DNA of 64,000 bases. It comes from Lachnospira sp. UBA2821. Its GTDB lineage: Bacteria > Bacillota > Clostridia > Lachnospirales > Lachnospiraceae. The stretch spans positions 22,794 to 86,793 of the forward strand of contig DEGR01000048.1 in NCBI GenBank assembly GCA_002351535.1. The letters are read 5' to 3'. The notes under the pieces were generated by a model, which was given only the letters and a program-made list of their open reading frames with translations, did not search any database and had not been told where the DNA came from. This document shows positions 1 to 6,984 of this stretch, piece after piece. Positions within the stretch are counted from its first letter, which is position 1. Every line of letters starts with the position of its first letter. Both the position numbers and the translations under genes were made by a program.

Positions 1-455
1 AGTGCCACATTAAGACTATGAACATATGTTGCATCATCATAATCTCGCATATTCTGCATCATATCAAACACTGAAATCCTTGTCTCAAGAGAATCCATTG
101 TATCCATAACCGGACTTAACAATATATCAACATCCAACGAAATATTCTTCTCCACCATATCATTGATAGTATCTTTAAGCTTCTCAGTTGCCACATCAAA
201 CTTCTCTTTAAACTCTTTGAATTCGGGACTTCCCTTAACCTTCTCATTATAAGACAGGTCCATCTCAACAGACTTTGTAAATACCTGTGATTCCTCATCT
301 TCAACATCAATCCATAAAAGCTTATACTGATGAAGCTTTTCTATTGATTTGTCGGACATAATTAATCCTTTAGATGAGATAAGCTGTCCGGAAACAAATA
401 TATCTTTAGCAAGTATCATCCCAGGTTTCAAATCATCAATATATACCTTTCGCAT
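1..455 (-). CDS. HD-GYP domain protein, 5' part only (probable cyclic-di-GMP phosphodiesterase)
   Basis: Read directly from the minus strand, the frame opens with MRKVYIDDLKPGMILAKDIF and runs off the window edge after about 151 codons. The DLKPGMILAKDI-type opening, a 'sxGLIMSDKSIEKL' stretch and a final 'DDATYVHSLNVA' segment match the N-terminal linker and first helix of HD-GYP proteins, where the Y-H-x-x-N motif begins the catalytic domain. HD-GYP enzymes hydrolyse cyclic-di-GMP in the cytoplasm. The catalytic HD and GYP residues lie outside the window, so activity cannot be judged. A GGAGAGAGG Shine-Dalgarno precedes the ATG at 455. Family call fairly secure; substrate is inferred. Confidence 0.75.
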   Translation of the reverse strand, partial: MRKVYIDDLKPGMILAKDIFVSGQLISSKGLIMSDKSIEKLHQYKLLWIDVEDEESQVFTKSVEMDLSYNEKVKGSPEFKEFKEKFDVATEKLKDTINDMVEKNISLDVDILLSPVMDTMDSLETRISVFDMMQNMRDYDDATYVHSLNVA

Positions 456-504
456 ACTCTAACCTCTCTCCTTCGTACCTCATAATTATATATTATTTTC
501 TCAT

Positions 505-551
505 AAAAAAAGGTTTTACGCAACAAAATTCTATTGCGTAAAACCTTTTTA
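505..551. terminator. Bidirectional rho-independent terminator
   Basis: A perfect 17-bp stem (507-523 with 534-550) has a 10-nt loop. A runs on one side and T runs on the other give a U tract in both directions. It lies downstream of the secreted protein gene ending at 561 and just upstream of the HD-GYP gene, insulating the two. Confidence 0.85.
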
Positions 552-560
552 TATTTAATA

Positions 561-1388
561 TTACATACCCATTTTTTTATATTTTGCTTTCTTTGCTGCT
601 GAAGGAAGTTCAACTTTTGTATGTAAATCATATTTAATATACACACCATCACTACATAGTCCGACAACACTGTAATCTGCCGCATTTAAATATAAATCTG
701 CTGTCTCTGAATCAACTTTAACTGAAAGAACTCTGCAATATGTATTTCCAAAATATTTATAGCCTTTAGCTTTTGCACTTTTAACATCAATATTCTCATC
801 AGTAATTGTTATTTTAATGCTTCCATCATCATTATAATAATACCATTTATTATCAGACGTGCTGTGCCAGTACACTTTCTTTGCAACAGTATACATCTTA
901 TCACATCCTGTATCGGATAATTTATTTTCCATATATACAAGATTCTTCTTAACATTCAATCCTATCTTTAATATAATATTCTTCTCACTTACTGACTTGC
1001 TATACAAAGACAATGTTCTGTAATTAGTTGTTTTAATCTCTTTATTGACTTTCGCTAATATATTCGCTGTGCTGAGAGCTTTTTTAACAACAACTTTACA
1101 TGTTGCTTTTTTTGTACCGGCTTTCACTGTTATAACAGCTTTTCCCGCTTTCTTTGCTGATATAACTCCCTTCTTGTCAACTGTAGCTACACTCTTATTA
1201 CTACTGCTCCACTTAAGTCCCTTTTTGATACCTGATGCTTTAAGTGTTGTCTTTCCGTTTGCATAAATTGTGATGCTCTTCTTGTTTAAGCTTACTGTTT
1301 TTGTAGCTGCCTGTGCACTCACGGTACATAATGTAACAGCAATAAGCATCGCCATTACAGATACAATTAATCTGCTTACTTTTTTCAT
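561..1388 (-). CDS. Secreted protein with one bacterial Ig-like (BIG2) domain and a paralogous C-terminal domain
   Basis: A 275-residue protein. Residues 1-28 form a signal peptide ending in AQA. Residues about 29-103 form a BIG2 Ig-like domain: V-S-L-N at its start, 'LKWSSSNKSVATVDKKGVI', then A-G-K-A-V-I-T-V. No sortase motif or membrane anchor follows, so it is probably released or wall-associated. Residues about 105-275 have no family I recognise, but align with the neighbouring protein at 1434-2033: both have a Y-W-x-x-(T/S)-x-x-K-W-(Y/F)-Y segment, then F-x-x-x-x-C-x-V-x-x-V-K, then a Y-L-N-x-A block before a lysine-rich tail. Function unknown. The start has a good ribosome site (AAAGGAAAAATTAAT-ATG). 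Confidence 0.8.
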   Translation of the reverse strand: MKKVSRLIVSVMAMLIAVTLCTVSAQAATKTVSLNKKSITIYANGKTTLKASGIKKGLKWSSSNKSVATVDKKGVISAKKAGKAVITVKAGTKKATCKVVVKKALSTANILAKVNKEIKTTNYRTLSLYSKSVSEKNIILKIGLNVKKNLVYMENKLSDTGCDKMYTVAKKVYWHSTSDNKWYYYNDDGSIKITITDENIDVKSAKAKGYKYFGNTYCRVLSVKVDSETADLYLNAADYSVVGLCSDGVYIKYDLHTKVELPSAAKKAKYKKMGM

Positions 1389-1433
1389 ATTAATTTTTCC
1401 TTTCCTTTGACCTTTTTAATTCTTCCACCCATT

Positions 1434-2033
1434 TTAATTAAGCTTGTACGTCTTCTTCTTTGCCTTCAGTACATTAGCAGGAATACTGATTTTTTTAGTA
1501 AGATTAACCTTTACTATATAACCGTCAGATTCCATTCCAATCCACTGCTTATTCGCCTTGTTAAGATAGTATAACGTCTCTTCGTCACCATCTTTTACTT
1601 TAACCACAGTACACCTTTTACCTGCGAATTTTTTGTCTGCCATCAATGTGCATTTAGCCTTTACAGGCACTTTGCCATATGATGTCTTAGGCATCTTTTT
1701 GACGTTCTGGTAAAACCATTTTTTACTTGCTGTATTATACCAGTACATTTTGTTTTTGTAATAATATGTCTTAGTAAGTCCCATCTTTGTACTGTCATTA
1801 TAATAAATCTTTGATTTTGTGTTTATCGCATAACTGAATACAAGATTAGAAGACTTTATCTTTCCTCTATAACATTCAAAACTAAAATTACCGGATTTCG
1901 ATATCTGGTTATTAATAGTCTTTACAGCCGTTGTTGCAGTTAACTTTCCGGCTGCATATGCTTCTACAGGATTGATAGAACAAATTGTTACAATTACCAA
2001 CAACACACATAATACTTTTTTAATCTGTTTCAC
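1434..2033 (-). CDS. Small secreted protein, paralogue of the C-terminal half of its downstream neighbour
   Basis: A 199-residue protein with a signal peptide of about 27 residues (MKQIKKVLCVLLVIVTICSI, then ...AYAAG). The rest is basic, rich in Lys, Tyr and Trp, and contains 'MYWYNTASKKWFYQN', two well-separated cysteines and a 'YYLNKANKQWIGMESDGYIV' stretch. These elements recur in the same order in the BIG2 protein encoded 45 bp downstream, so the two probably arose by duplication and share an operon. The pattern of a fold with two conserved blocks recalls LolA/LppX-type lipid or ligand carriers, but I cannot support that from sequence alone. Function unknown. Confidence 0.75.
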   Translation of the reverse strand: MKQIKKVLCVLLVIVTICSINPVEAYAAGKLTATTAVKTINNQISKSGNFSFECYRGKIKSSNLVFSYAINTKSKIYYNDSTKMGLTKTYYYKNKMYWYNTASKKWFYQNVKKMPKTSYGKVPVKAKCTLMADKKFAGKRCTVVKVKDGDEETLYYLNKANKQWIGMESDGYIVKVNLTKKISIPANVLKAKKKTYKLN

Positions 2034-2186
2034 AAAAATACCTCCATTTTTAACATATGTACAGCTTCCAATACAATAATAATTTTATCATATAACAACT
2101 TTTTTAACAAGCTTAGCTTATTCCACATCATTATAATATTTTTGTACTAATAATTCTAAACAAAACTACCGAATTGCAAAAAAATG

Positions 2187-2217
2187 TTGACATTAGTACT
2201 ACTTTGGTGTTTATAAT
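2187..2217 (+). promoter_or_regulatory. SigA-type promoter of a candidate small RNA
   Basis: TTGACA at 2187-2192 and TATAAT at 2212-2217 are both perfect consensus hexamers. The spacer is 19 bp, longer than the usual 17. A shifted -10 (TTTATA at 2210) would give 17. No open reading frame with a ribosome site follows; a strong terminator does, at 2291. Confidence 0.6.
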
Positions 2218-2223
2218 ATACAT

Positions 2224-2326
2224 GTAAACAAAAACATAAACCCATATCGCATTTTTGTTTATAACACATCCACAAAATACTTTTTTATTTGCCGGTACAT
2301 TTACCCATGTACCGGCTCTTTCTTTT
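2224..2326 (+). ncRNA. Candidate small RNA of about 100 nt, two hairpins
   Basis: Bounded by a consensus promoter and an intrinsic terminator, with no start codon and ribosome site inside. The 5' part forms an AT-rich stem of about 12 bp (2223-2234 with 2252-2263, 17-nt loop containing CCCATATCGC). A T-rich linker and the GC-rich terminator hairpin follow. This architecture is that of a stand-alone regulatory RNA. It does not match any family I recognise. It is divergent from the secreted-protein operon at 561-2033 and runs towards the large inverted repeat at 2341. Inferred from sequence only. Confidence 0.5.
2291..2326 (+). terminator. Intrinsic terminator of the candidate small RNA
   Basis: A perfect 10-bp stem (GCCGGTACAT at 2291-2300 with 2307-2316, loop TTACCC) is followed by TCTTTCTTTT on the plus strand. 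The T tract on the plus side fixes the direction. Confidence 0.8.
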
Positions 2327-2340
2327 ATATTTCCACATTA

Positions 2341-2891
2341 TATACTCAACTTCCCACAGTGATAAATCATAAAAATATATGCTATATGTATGCATACGAT
2401 ATTAATATTGCAACTTGCCATAAATTACTAATTTGTCGATGCCGTTTTCCGCTTATGTGATTATTTGTGTTCATTCGATATTGAACATCTACGCAAGGTG
2501 TGCGACTATTACACACACTCGATTTATGACGTGTCATGTGTGGGAGTTATGCCGTTCTACTGCTAAAGCCGGTGCGAAAAATACTCGTTCAAGCAAGAAA
2601 AATTATATCTTTATATAAAATTAAATTGCGCGTTTGTATTTTTCGCACCGAATAAGCTCTGCAGTAGAATGGCATTTACTCCCACCCGACTAAGGAATTA
2701 TGAGAGCGTTTGTAATAGCCGTACACTCTTGCATATCTGTTCACTTAACGAATGGACACAAAATTTAAGCGGAAATACGTCATCTGACAAATTCACGTAA
2801 TTTATGCAAAATATTGCAATATTAATACTGATGCATACATACTCCCGTACTATAATATGTGATTTATCACCAAGGAAAGTTGAGTTATATA
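2341..2891. repeat. Large imperfect inverted repeat (arms of about 250 bp, centre of about 45 bp)
   Basis: Arm one (2341-2586) aligns with the reverse complement of arm two (2631-2891) over its whole length; by eye about two thirds of positions match, with a few small indels. Shared blocks in order from the outside are ACTCAACTT, GTGATAAATCA, TATTAATATTGCAA, CATAAATTAC, AATTTGTC, TTTCCGCTTA, CATTCG, CTATTACA, GTGGGAGT, TTCTACTGC and CGGTGCGAAAAATAC. The centre is AT-rich with a small TTATAT hairpin. One outer end abuts the cysE stop codon (7 bp away). No transposase or credible coding frame lies inside. It may be a decayed fold-back/MITE-like element, two inverted copies of a non-coding element, or a giant structured RNA at the end of the cysE transcript. 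Confidence 0.8.
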
Positions 2892-2897
2892 TTATCT

Positions 2898-3794
2898 TTA
2901 TTCTTTGTCTGACGAAATGTAATCAAGTTTTGGATTCTTCACAACTACTTTAGTATTCTCTGATACGGATTCTGTGATAAATGCATTTCCACCAACTACA
3001 GTTCCTTTTCCAACGGTTGTATCACCACCAAGAATGGATGCTCCCGAATAAATAGTTACGTAGTCCTCTATATTAGGATGCCTTTTGGTTCCTTTAAGTG
3101 CCTGACCGCCTCTTGTTGACAGACCTCCAAGAGTAACTCCCTGATATATCTTCACATGTTCACCAATGATAGTAGTCTCACCTATTACAATACCCGTACC
3201 ATGGTCAATAAAGAAATATTTTCCTATAGAAGCTCCGGGATGTATGTCTATACCTGTCTTACTGTGTGCATGCTCTGTCATTATTCTTGGTATAAGAGGC
3301 ACATTAAGAAGATACAGTTGATGTGCTATCCTGCTGACCATAATCGCATAAACCCCCGGATATGAAAAAATTATTTCATCAAGGCTATACGCTGCAGGGT
3401 CTCCTTCATATGCAGCCTGGACATCTGTATTTAAATATTCTATTATATCAGGTATTTTATTCATAAACTTATCCGTTATTACGTCGGCTTTCTGCTGCAT
3501 CTGTTCATGATTCATTTTTTCCATATCAATATCATTACAACAACGATATGCCTTAACAATCTGACTGTTAAGAATATATTTTATACTTTCGCATATATCA
3601 CCAACATAATATTTTATATACTCGCTTTTTAACTTCTTCTGCTCAAAAAATCCCGGAAATAATATTTTTTGCATAAGGTCTATTACTTTTATTATTTCGT
3701 TTTTATTAATCAGAGCTCCTCTGTCTATCTTGGTTATCCCCTCGTATTTCTCATAACTATTTACAATTCCTGTAACAACATTATCAATATCCAT
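2898..3794 (-). CDS. cysE: Serine O-acetyltransferase (EpsC/SatA type)
   Basis: Makes O-acetylserine from serine and acetyl-CoA, the committed cytoplasmic step of cysteine synthesis. The N-terminal 130 residues are helical. The C-terminal half is a left-handed beta-helix of hexapeptide repeats, with the hallmark 'DIHPGASIGKYFFIDHGTG' and 'GETTIIGEHVKIYQGVTLGG' segments; the His of DHG and the Asp-Ile-His are the catalytic region. About 298 residues fits the longer EpsC-like subgroup. An ATG at 3806 exists in frame, but it overlaps the GAGG ribosome site (ATGAGGATTAATATG), so the ATG at 3794 is chosen. The gene is alone on its transcript, with its own promoter, far from metY at 53.9 kb. Confidence 0.92.
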   Translation of the reverse strand: MDIDNVVTGIVNSYEKYEGITKIDRGALINKNEIIKVIDLMQKILFPGFFEQKKLKSEYIKYYVGDICESIKYILNSQIVKAYRCCNDIDMEKMNHEQMQQKADVITDKFMNKIPDIIEYLNTDVQAAYEGDPAAYSLDEIIFSYPGVYAIMVSRIAHQLYLLNVPLIPRIMTEHAHSKTGIDIHPGASIGKYFFIDHGTGIVIGETTIIGEHVKIYQGVTLGGLSTRGGQALKGTKRHPNIEDYVTIYSGASILGGDTTVGKGTVVGGNAFITESVSENTKVVVKNPKLDYISSDKE

Positions 3795-3835
3795 ATTAAT
3801 CCTCATTTCGCTTTCCTACCTATATTTCATTAATT

Positions 3836-3864
3836 ATTATACAAAGCAATTTTCCAAAAAACAA
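3836..3864 (-). promoter_or_regulatory. Promoter of cysE
   Basis: On the minus strand TTGTTT (3859-3864) is followed after exactly 17 bp by a perfect TATAAT (3836-3841), about 40 bp before the cysE start. No riboswitch or T-box structure is visible in this short leader. Confidence 0.6.
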
Positions 3865-3916
3865 CCCCTGCCGGACCACCCACTCTGATATAATTCATTA
3901 TATACTACTATAGATG

Positions 3917-3945
3917 TGGAATTAAATTAATGTGTGTGCTATAAT
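3917..3945 (+). promoter_or_regulatory. Extended -10 promoter of trkA-trkH
   Basis: The plus strand has TGC-TATAAT (TATAAT at 3940-3945), a perfect -10 with the extended TGn element, and only a weak -35 (TGGAAT at 3917). This predicts a start near 3952 and a leader of about 95 nt. Confidence 0.55.
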
Positions 3946-3973
3946 GTTCTTTATTCGTAAAAAATGTATTAAT

Positions 3974-4021
3974 GTACTTTCAGAATGCCATAAATGAAGT
4001 ATTCTGAAAGCACATATTTTT
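3974..4021 (+). promoter_or_regulatory. Terminator-like hairpin in the trkA leader (possible attenuator)
   Basis: A near-perfect 15-bp stem (3974-3988 with 3999-4013, two mismatches) is followed at once by ATATTTTT. It lies between the promoter and the GGGAGG ribosome site, so it could attenuate the operon. No competing antiterminator stem is obvious, and the fold is far too small for the c-di-AMP riboswitch that often controls potassium genes. Confidence 0.35.
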
Positions 4022-4045
4022 CATAGGGAGGATATATAAAAGAAA

Positions 4046-5437
4046 ATGAAATCAAAATCGCAGTCTGCCTCCGGTGGACTAAATATTATTATTGTAGGTT
4101 GTGGAAAAGTTGGTATTGCCCTTATTGAGCAGCTCACGAAGGAAGGTCACGATATAACAATCATTGACAAGAACGCCCAGAAGGTACATACCTATACAAG
4201 TCTGTATGATATTATCGGTATAACCGGTAATGGTGCAAGCTTTAGTGTACAGCAGGATGCCTGCATCGAATCGGCAGATCTGATAATTGCCGTTACCGGC
4301 TCAGATGAGCTTAACCTTCTATGCTGTACTGTTGCAAAGCAGGTTGGTCACTGTGCCGCCATAGCAAGGGTAAGAACTCCGGATTACAGTGAAGAATCAG
4401 CTTATCTGCGTGAACAGTTAGGTCTTGCAATGATTATCAATCCGGATTATGAGACAGCTCACGAGATAACACGAATTCTGTCCCTGCCGACTGCACTTGA
4501 AGTCAACTCATTTGCACATGGTGATGCAGAGTTAGTTAAACTTAGAATTCCTGACGGCAATAAGCTTTGCGACCTTCATATATCTGAACTTAGCAGACAT
4601 TTTTCTGCCAAATTCCTTATATGTGCTCTTGAGCGTGAGGGTGAGATTGAAATTCCATCTGGTAATACAATATTGAAAAGCGGAGATAAAATTTCTTTCG
4701 TTGCTACACGAAAAGAAGCCCGCAAATTCTTAAAACAACTTGGTTTTGCTTCACATCATGTAAAGGATACTTTAATAATAGGCGGTGGTAAAACTGCATA
4801 TTACCTTGCTAAACAGCTTCTTGCACAGGGTATTGAAGTTAAAATCATTGAACAGGATACTAAACGCTGCGAAGAATTAAGCATTCTTCTTCCCGAGGCA
4901 ATAATAATAAATGGAGATGGAACTGATGATGCCTTACTTAAGGAGGAGGGGATAGCAACATGTGAATCATTCGTTCCCCTTACCGGAATTGATGAAGAAA
5001 ATGTTTTATTATCTTTGCATGCCAAAAATATTTCTAATGCAAAAGCTATCACAAAGATAAACAGAAATACTTTTACTACAACAATAGACAGTCTCGACCT
5101 CGGAAGCGTTATATATCCTAAATATATAACTACAGAGGCTATCATAGCTTATGTCCGTGCGAAGAAAAATTCCATGAACAGTAACATAGAGACTCTTTAT
5201 CATATGTTTAATTCAAGAGTTGAAGCAATAGAATTCAGAATTGAAAACAAATCTCCTGTCACAGGTTACACTTTAAGCACACTTTCACTTAAAGACAATC
5301 TGCTCATATGTTTCATTAACAGAAATGGTCAGATTATCATACCAAGCGGACAGGATAGCATTAAAGTCGGTGATACGGTAATGATAGTTACAACTCATTC
5401 CGGTTTTAACGATATAGAAGATATATTGCAGAAATAG
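4046..5437 (+). CDS. trkA: Trk potassium uptake system, NAD-binding regulatory subunit TrkA
   Basis: Peripheral cytoplasmic subunit that gates the TrkH potassium channel. The 463 residues show the duplicated TrkA architecture: RCK-N Rossmann domain with 'IIIVGCGKVGIALIEQL' at about residue 14, a TrkA-C domain, a second Rossmann with 'LIIGGGKTAYYLAKQL' at about 246, and a second TrkA-C ending in 'PSGQDSIKVGDTVMIVTT'. Acidic residues after the second strand of each Rossmann (IIDKNA, IIEQDT) fit NAD(H) binding. The GGGAGG ribosome site is about 15 bp from the ATG, rather far, but no nearer start exists in frame. Co-transcribed with trkH, 16 bp downstream. Confidence 0.95.
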   Translation: MKSKSQSASGGLNIIIVGCGKVGIALIEQLTKEGHDITIIDKNAQKVHTYTSLYDIIGITGNGASFSVQQDACIESADLIIAVTGSDELNLLCCTVAKQVGHCAAIARVRTPDYSEESAYLREQLGLAMIINPDYETAHEITRILSLPTALEVNSFAHGDAELVKLRIPDGNKLCDLHISELSRHFSAKFLICALEREGEIEIPSGNTILKSGDKISFVATRKEARKFLKQLGFASHHVKDTLIIGGGKTAYYLAKQLLAQGIEVKIIEQDTKRCEELSILLPEAIIINGDGTDDALLKEEGIATCESFVPLTGIDEENVLLSLHAKNISNAKAITKINRNTFTTTIDSLDLGSVIYPKYITTEAIIAYVRAKKNSMNSNIETLYHMFNSRVEAIEFRIENKSPVTGYTLSTLSLKDNLLICFINRNGQIIIPSGQDSIKVGDTVMIVTTHSGFNDIEDILQK

Positions 5438-5453
5438 AAAGGATCAGACTACG

Positions 5454-6914
5454 ATGAACAGCTCTATTATAAGATATGTGCTTGGACAGGTTCTGAAAGT
5501 TGAAGCTATGCTTCTGCTGCTTCCCTGTCTTATAGCATTAATATATCAGGAACAGGAAGGATTTGCATATTTATTTGTCCTTATATGTTCACTAATCGTC
5601 GGCATTGCCGCCACACACAAAAAACCTTCCAACTATGTATTTTACCTTAAGGAAGGCTGCGTTGCCACTTCACTAAGCTGGATTTTTCTAAGTATTGTAG
5701 GAGCACTTCCTTTTGTGCTTACAGGGGAAATCCCATCATTTACAGATGCTTTATTTGAGACAATATCAGGTTTTACAACCACAGGTACAAGTATATTGAG
5801 TGATGTTGAAGCCCTTTCAAAATGCAATCTGTTCTGGAGAAGTTTTACACACTGGATTGGAGGAATGGGTGTACTTGTATTCATAATGGCAATACTCCCA
5901 CTTAGTGGTGGTTCTAACATCAACCTTCTTCGTGCAGAAAGCCCGGGACCATCGGTTGGAAAACTTGTACCTAAGATGAAATATACAGCACAGCTTTTAT
6001 ATGGTATATACTTTGGTATGACATTTATACAGGTTATCCTTCTGTTATTTGGCAATATGTCACTCTTTGATTCACTCACCACTGCTTTCGGAACAGCCGG
6101 TACAGGCGGATTCGGAATTAAGAATGACAGTTTTATGAGTTACTCCCCTTATATACAATGGGTTGTAACTATATTTATGATATTATTCGGAGTCAACTTT
6201 AATGCATATTATTTTATACTCTTAAAACAGTGGAAAAAGATATTTAAGATTGAGGAAGTTCGTTGCTATTTTCTTATCATACTTGCCTCTACCGGAATAA
6301 TATTTGCAAATATACTGCATATGTTTTCCAATGCTGCCACAGCTTTGAGACATGCAGCATTTCAGGTTGCATCGATAATTACTACCACAGGATTTTCTTC
6401 TGTTGATTTTGATAAGTGGCCTGAAACATCGAAAACAATACTTGTACTTCTTATGTTCATTGGAGCATGTGCAGGAAGTACAGGAGGAGGAATAAAAGTC
6501 TCAAGGTTTATTATATTATTTAAAACAGTGTTAAAAGAATTACATTCTTACATACATCCACGAAGTGTTAAAAAGATAAAAATGGATGGAAAGCCTGTCG
6601 AACATGAAGTTGTACGTTCTATAAACGTATACTTTATAACATTTATTATTTTATTTGTAGCATCAGTATTTGCCGTATCTTTAGAAGGAAATGGTATGGT
6701 AACTTCATTTACGGCTGTTGCTGCTACAATTAATAATATCGGTCCCGGTCTTGAACTTGCCGGACCTACGCAGAATTTCTCATTCTTTACACCACTTTCA
6801 AAATATGTAATGATGTTTGATATGCTTGCAGGAAGGCTTGAATTATTCCCACTTCTCATATTACTTCATCCCGGAGTATGGAAAGATTTCTTCAAAAAAA
6901 GAGTACAGAAATAA
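5454..6914 (+). CDS. trkH: Trk potassium uptake system, membrane pore subunit TrkH
   Basis: Integral membrane potassium translocator of 486 residues, with the four membrane-pore-membrane repeats of the SKT family. Selectivity-filter segments are visible: 'SGFTTTGTSIL' near residue 105, 'FGTAGTGGFGI' near 215, 'ASIITTTGFSS' near 310 and 'TINNIGPGLE' near 425, each with the invariant glycine. 'HWIGGMGVLVF' and 'GACAGSTGGGIKVSR' are further family signatures. AAAGGA lies upstream of the ATG. It forms the only clear plus-strand operon with trkA and ends at a strong terminator. Confidence 0.95.
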   Translation: MNSSIIRYVLGQVLKVEAMLLLLPCLIALIYQEQEGFAYLFVLICSLIVGIAATHKKPSNYVFYLKEGCVATSLSWIFLSIVGALPFVLTGEIPSFTDALFETISGFTTTGTSILSDVEALSKCNLFWRSFTHWIGGMGVLVFIMAILPLSGGSNINLLRAESPGPSVGKLVPKMKYTAQLLYGIYFGMTFIQVILLLFGNMSLFDSLTTAFGTAGTGGFGIKNDSFMSYSPYIQWVVTIFMILFGVNFNAYYFILLKQWKKIFKIEEVRCYFLIILASTGIIFANILHMFSNAATALRHAAFQVASIITTTGFSSVDFDKWPETSKTILVLLMFIGACAGSTGGGIKVSRFIILFKTVLKELHSYIHPRSVKKIKMDGKPVEHEVVRSINVYFITFIILFVASVFAVSLEGNGMVTSFTAVAATINNIGPGLELAGPTQNFSFFTPLSKYVMMFDMLAGRLELFPLLILLHPGVWKDFFKKRVQK

Positions 6915-6949
6915 TTAAAATAATTATTATTAAAACAGCTATTATTAAG

Positions 6950-6984
6950 ACAGGAGTCAATGTTAAACATTGACTCCTGTTTTT
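6950..6984 (+). terminator. Terminator of trkAH, shared with the 3' end of the convergent cellulase gene
   Basis: A perfect 15-bp palindrome (6950-6964 with 6966-6980) is followed by TTTTT on the plus strand. The stop codon of the convergent cellulase gene sits at its centre, and the last codons of that gene form one arm. On the minus strand the T tract is weak, so it serves mainly trkH. Confidence 0.8.

Noticed and set aside
2433..2618. 61-codon frame inside the first arm of the inverted repeat
   Set aside because: No ribosome site, unlikely composition, and the reverse-complement arm has no matching frame.
2341..2891. Insertion sequence with transposase
   Set aside because: Arms carry no recognisable transposase remnant and no clear target duplication; only the fold-back structure is supported.
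3974..4021. c-di-AMP (ydaO) riboswitch before trkA
   Set aside because: The leader is about 95 nt and forms one simple stem; the riboswitch is much longer with two pseudosymmetric lobes.
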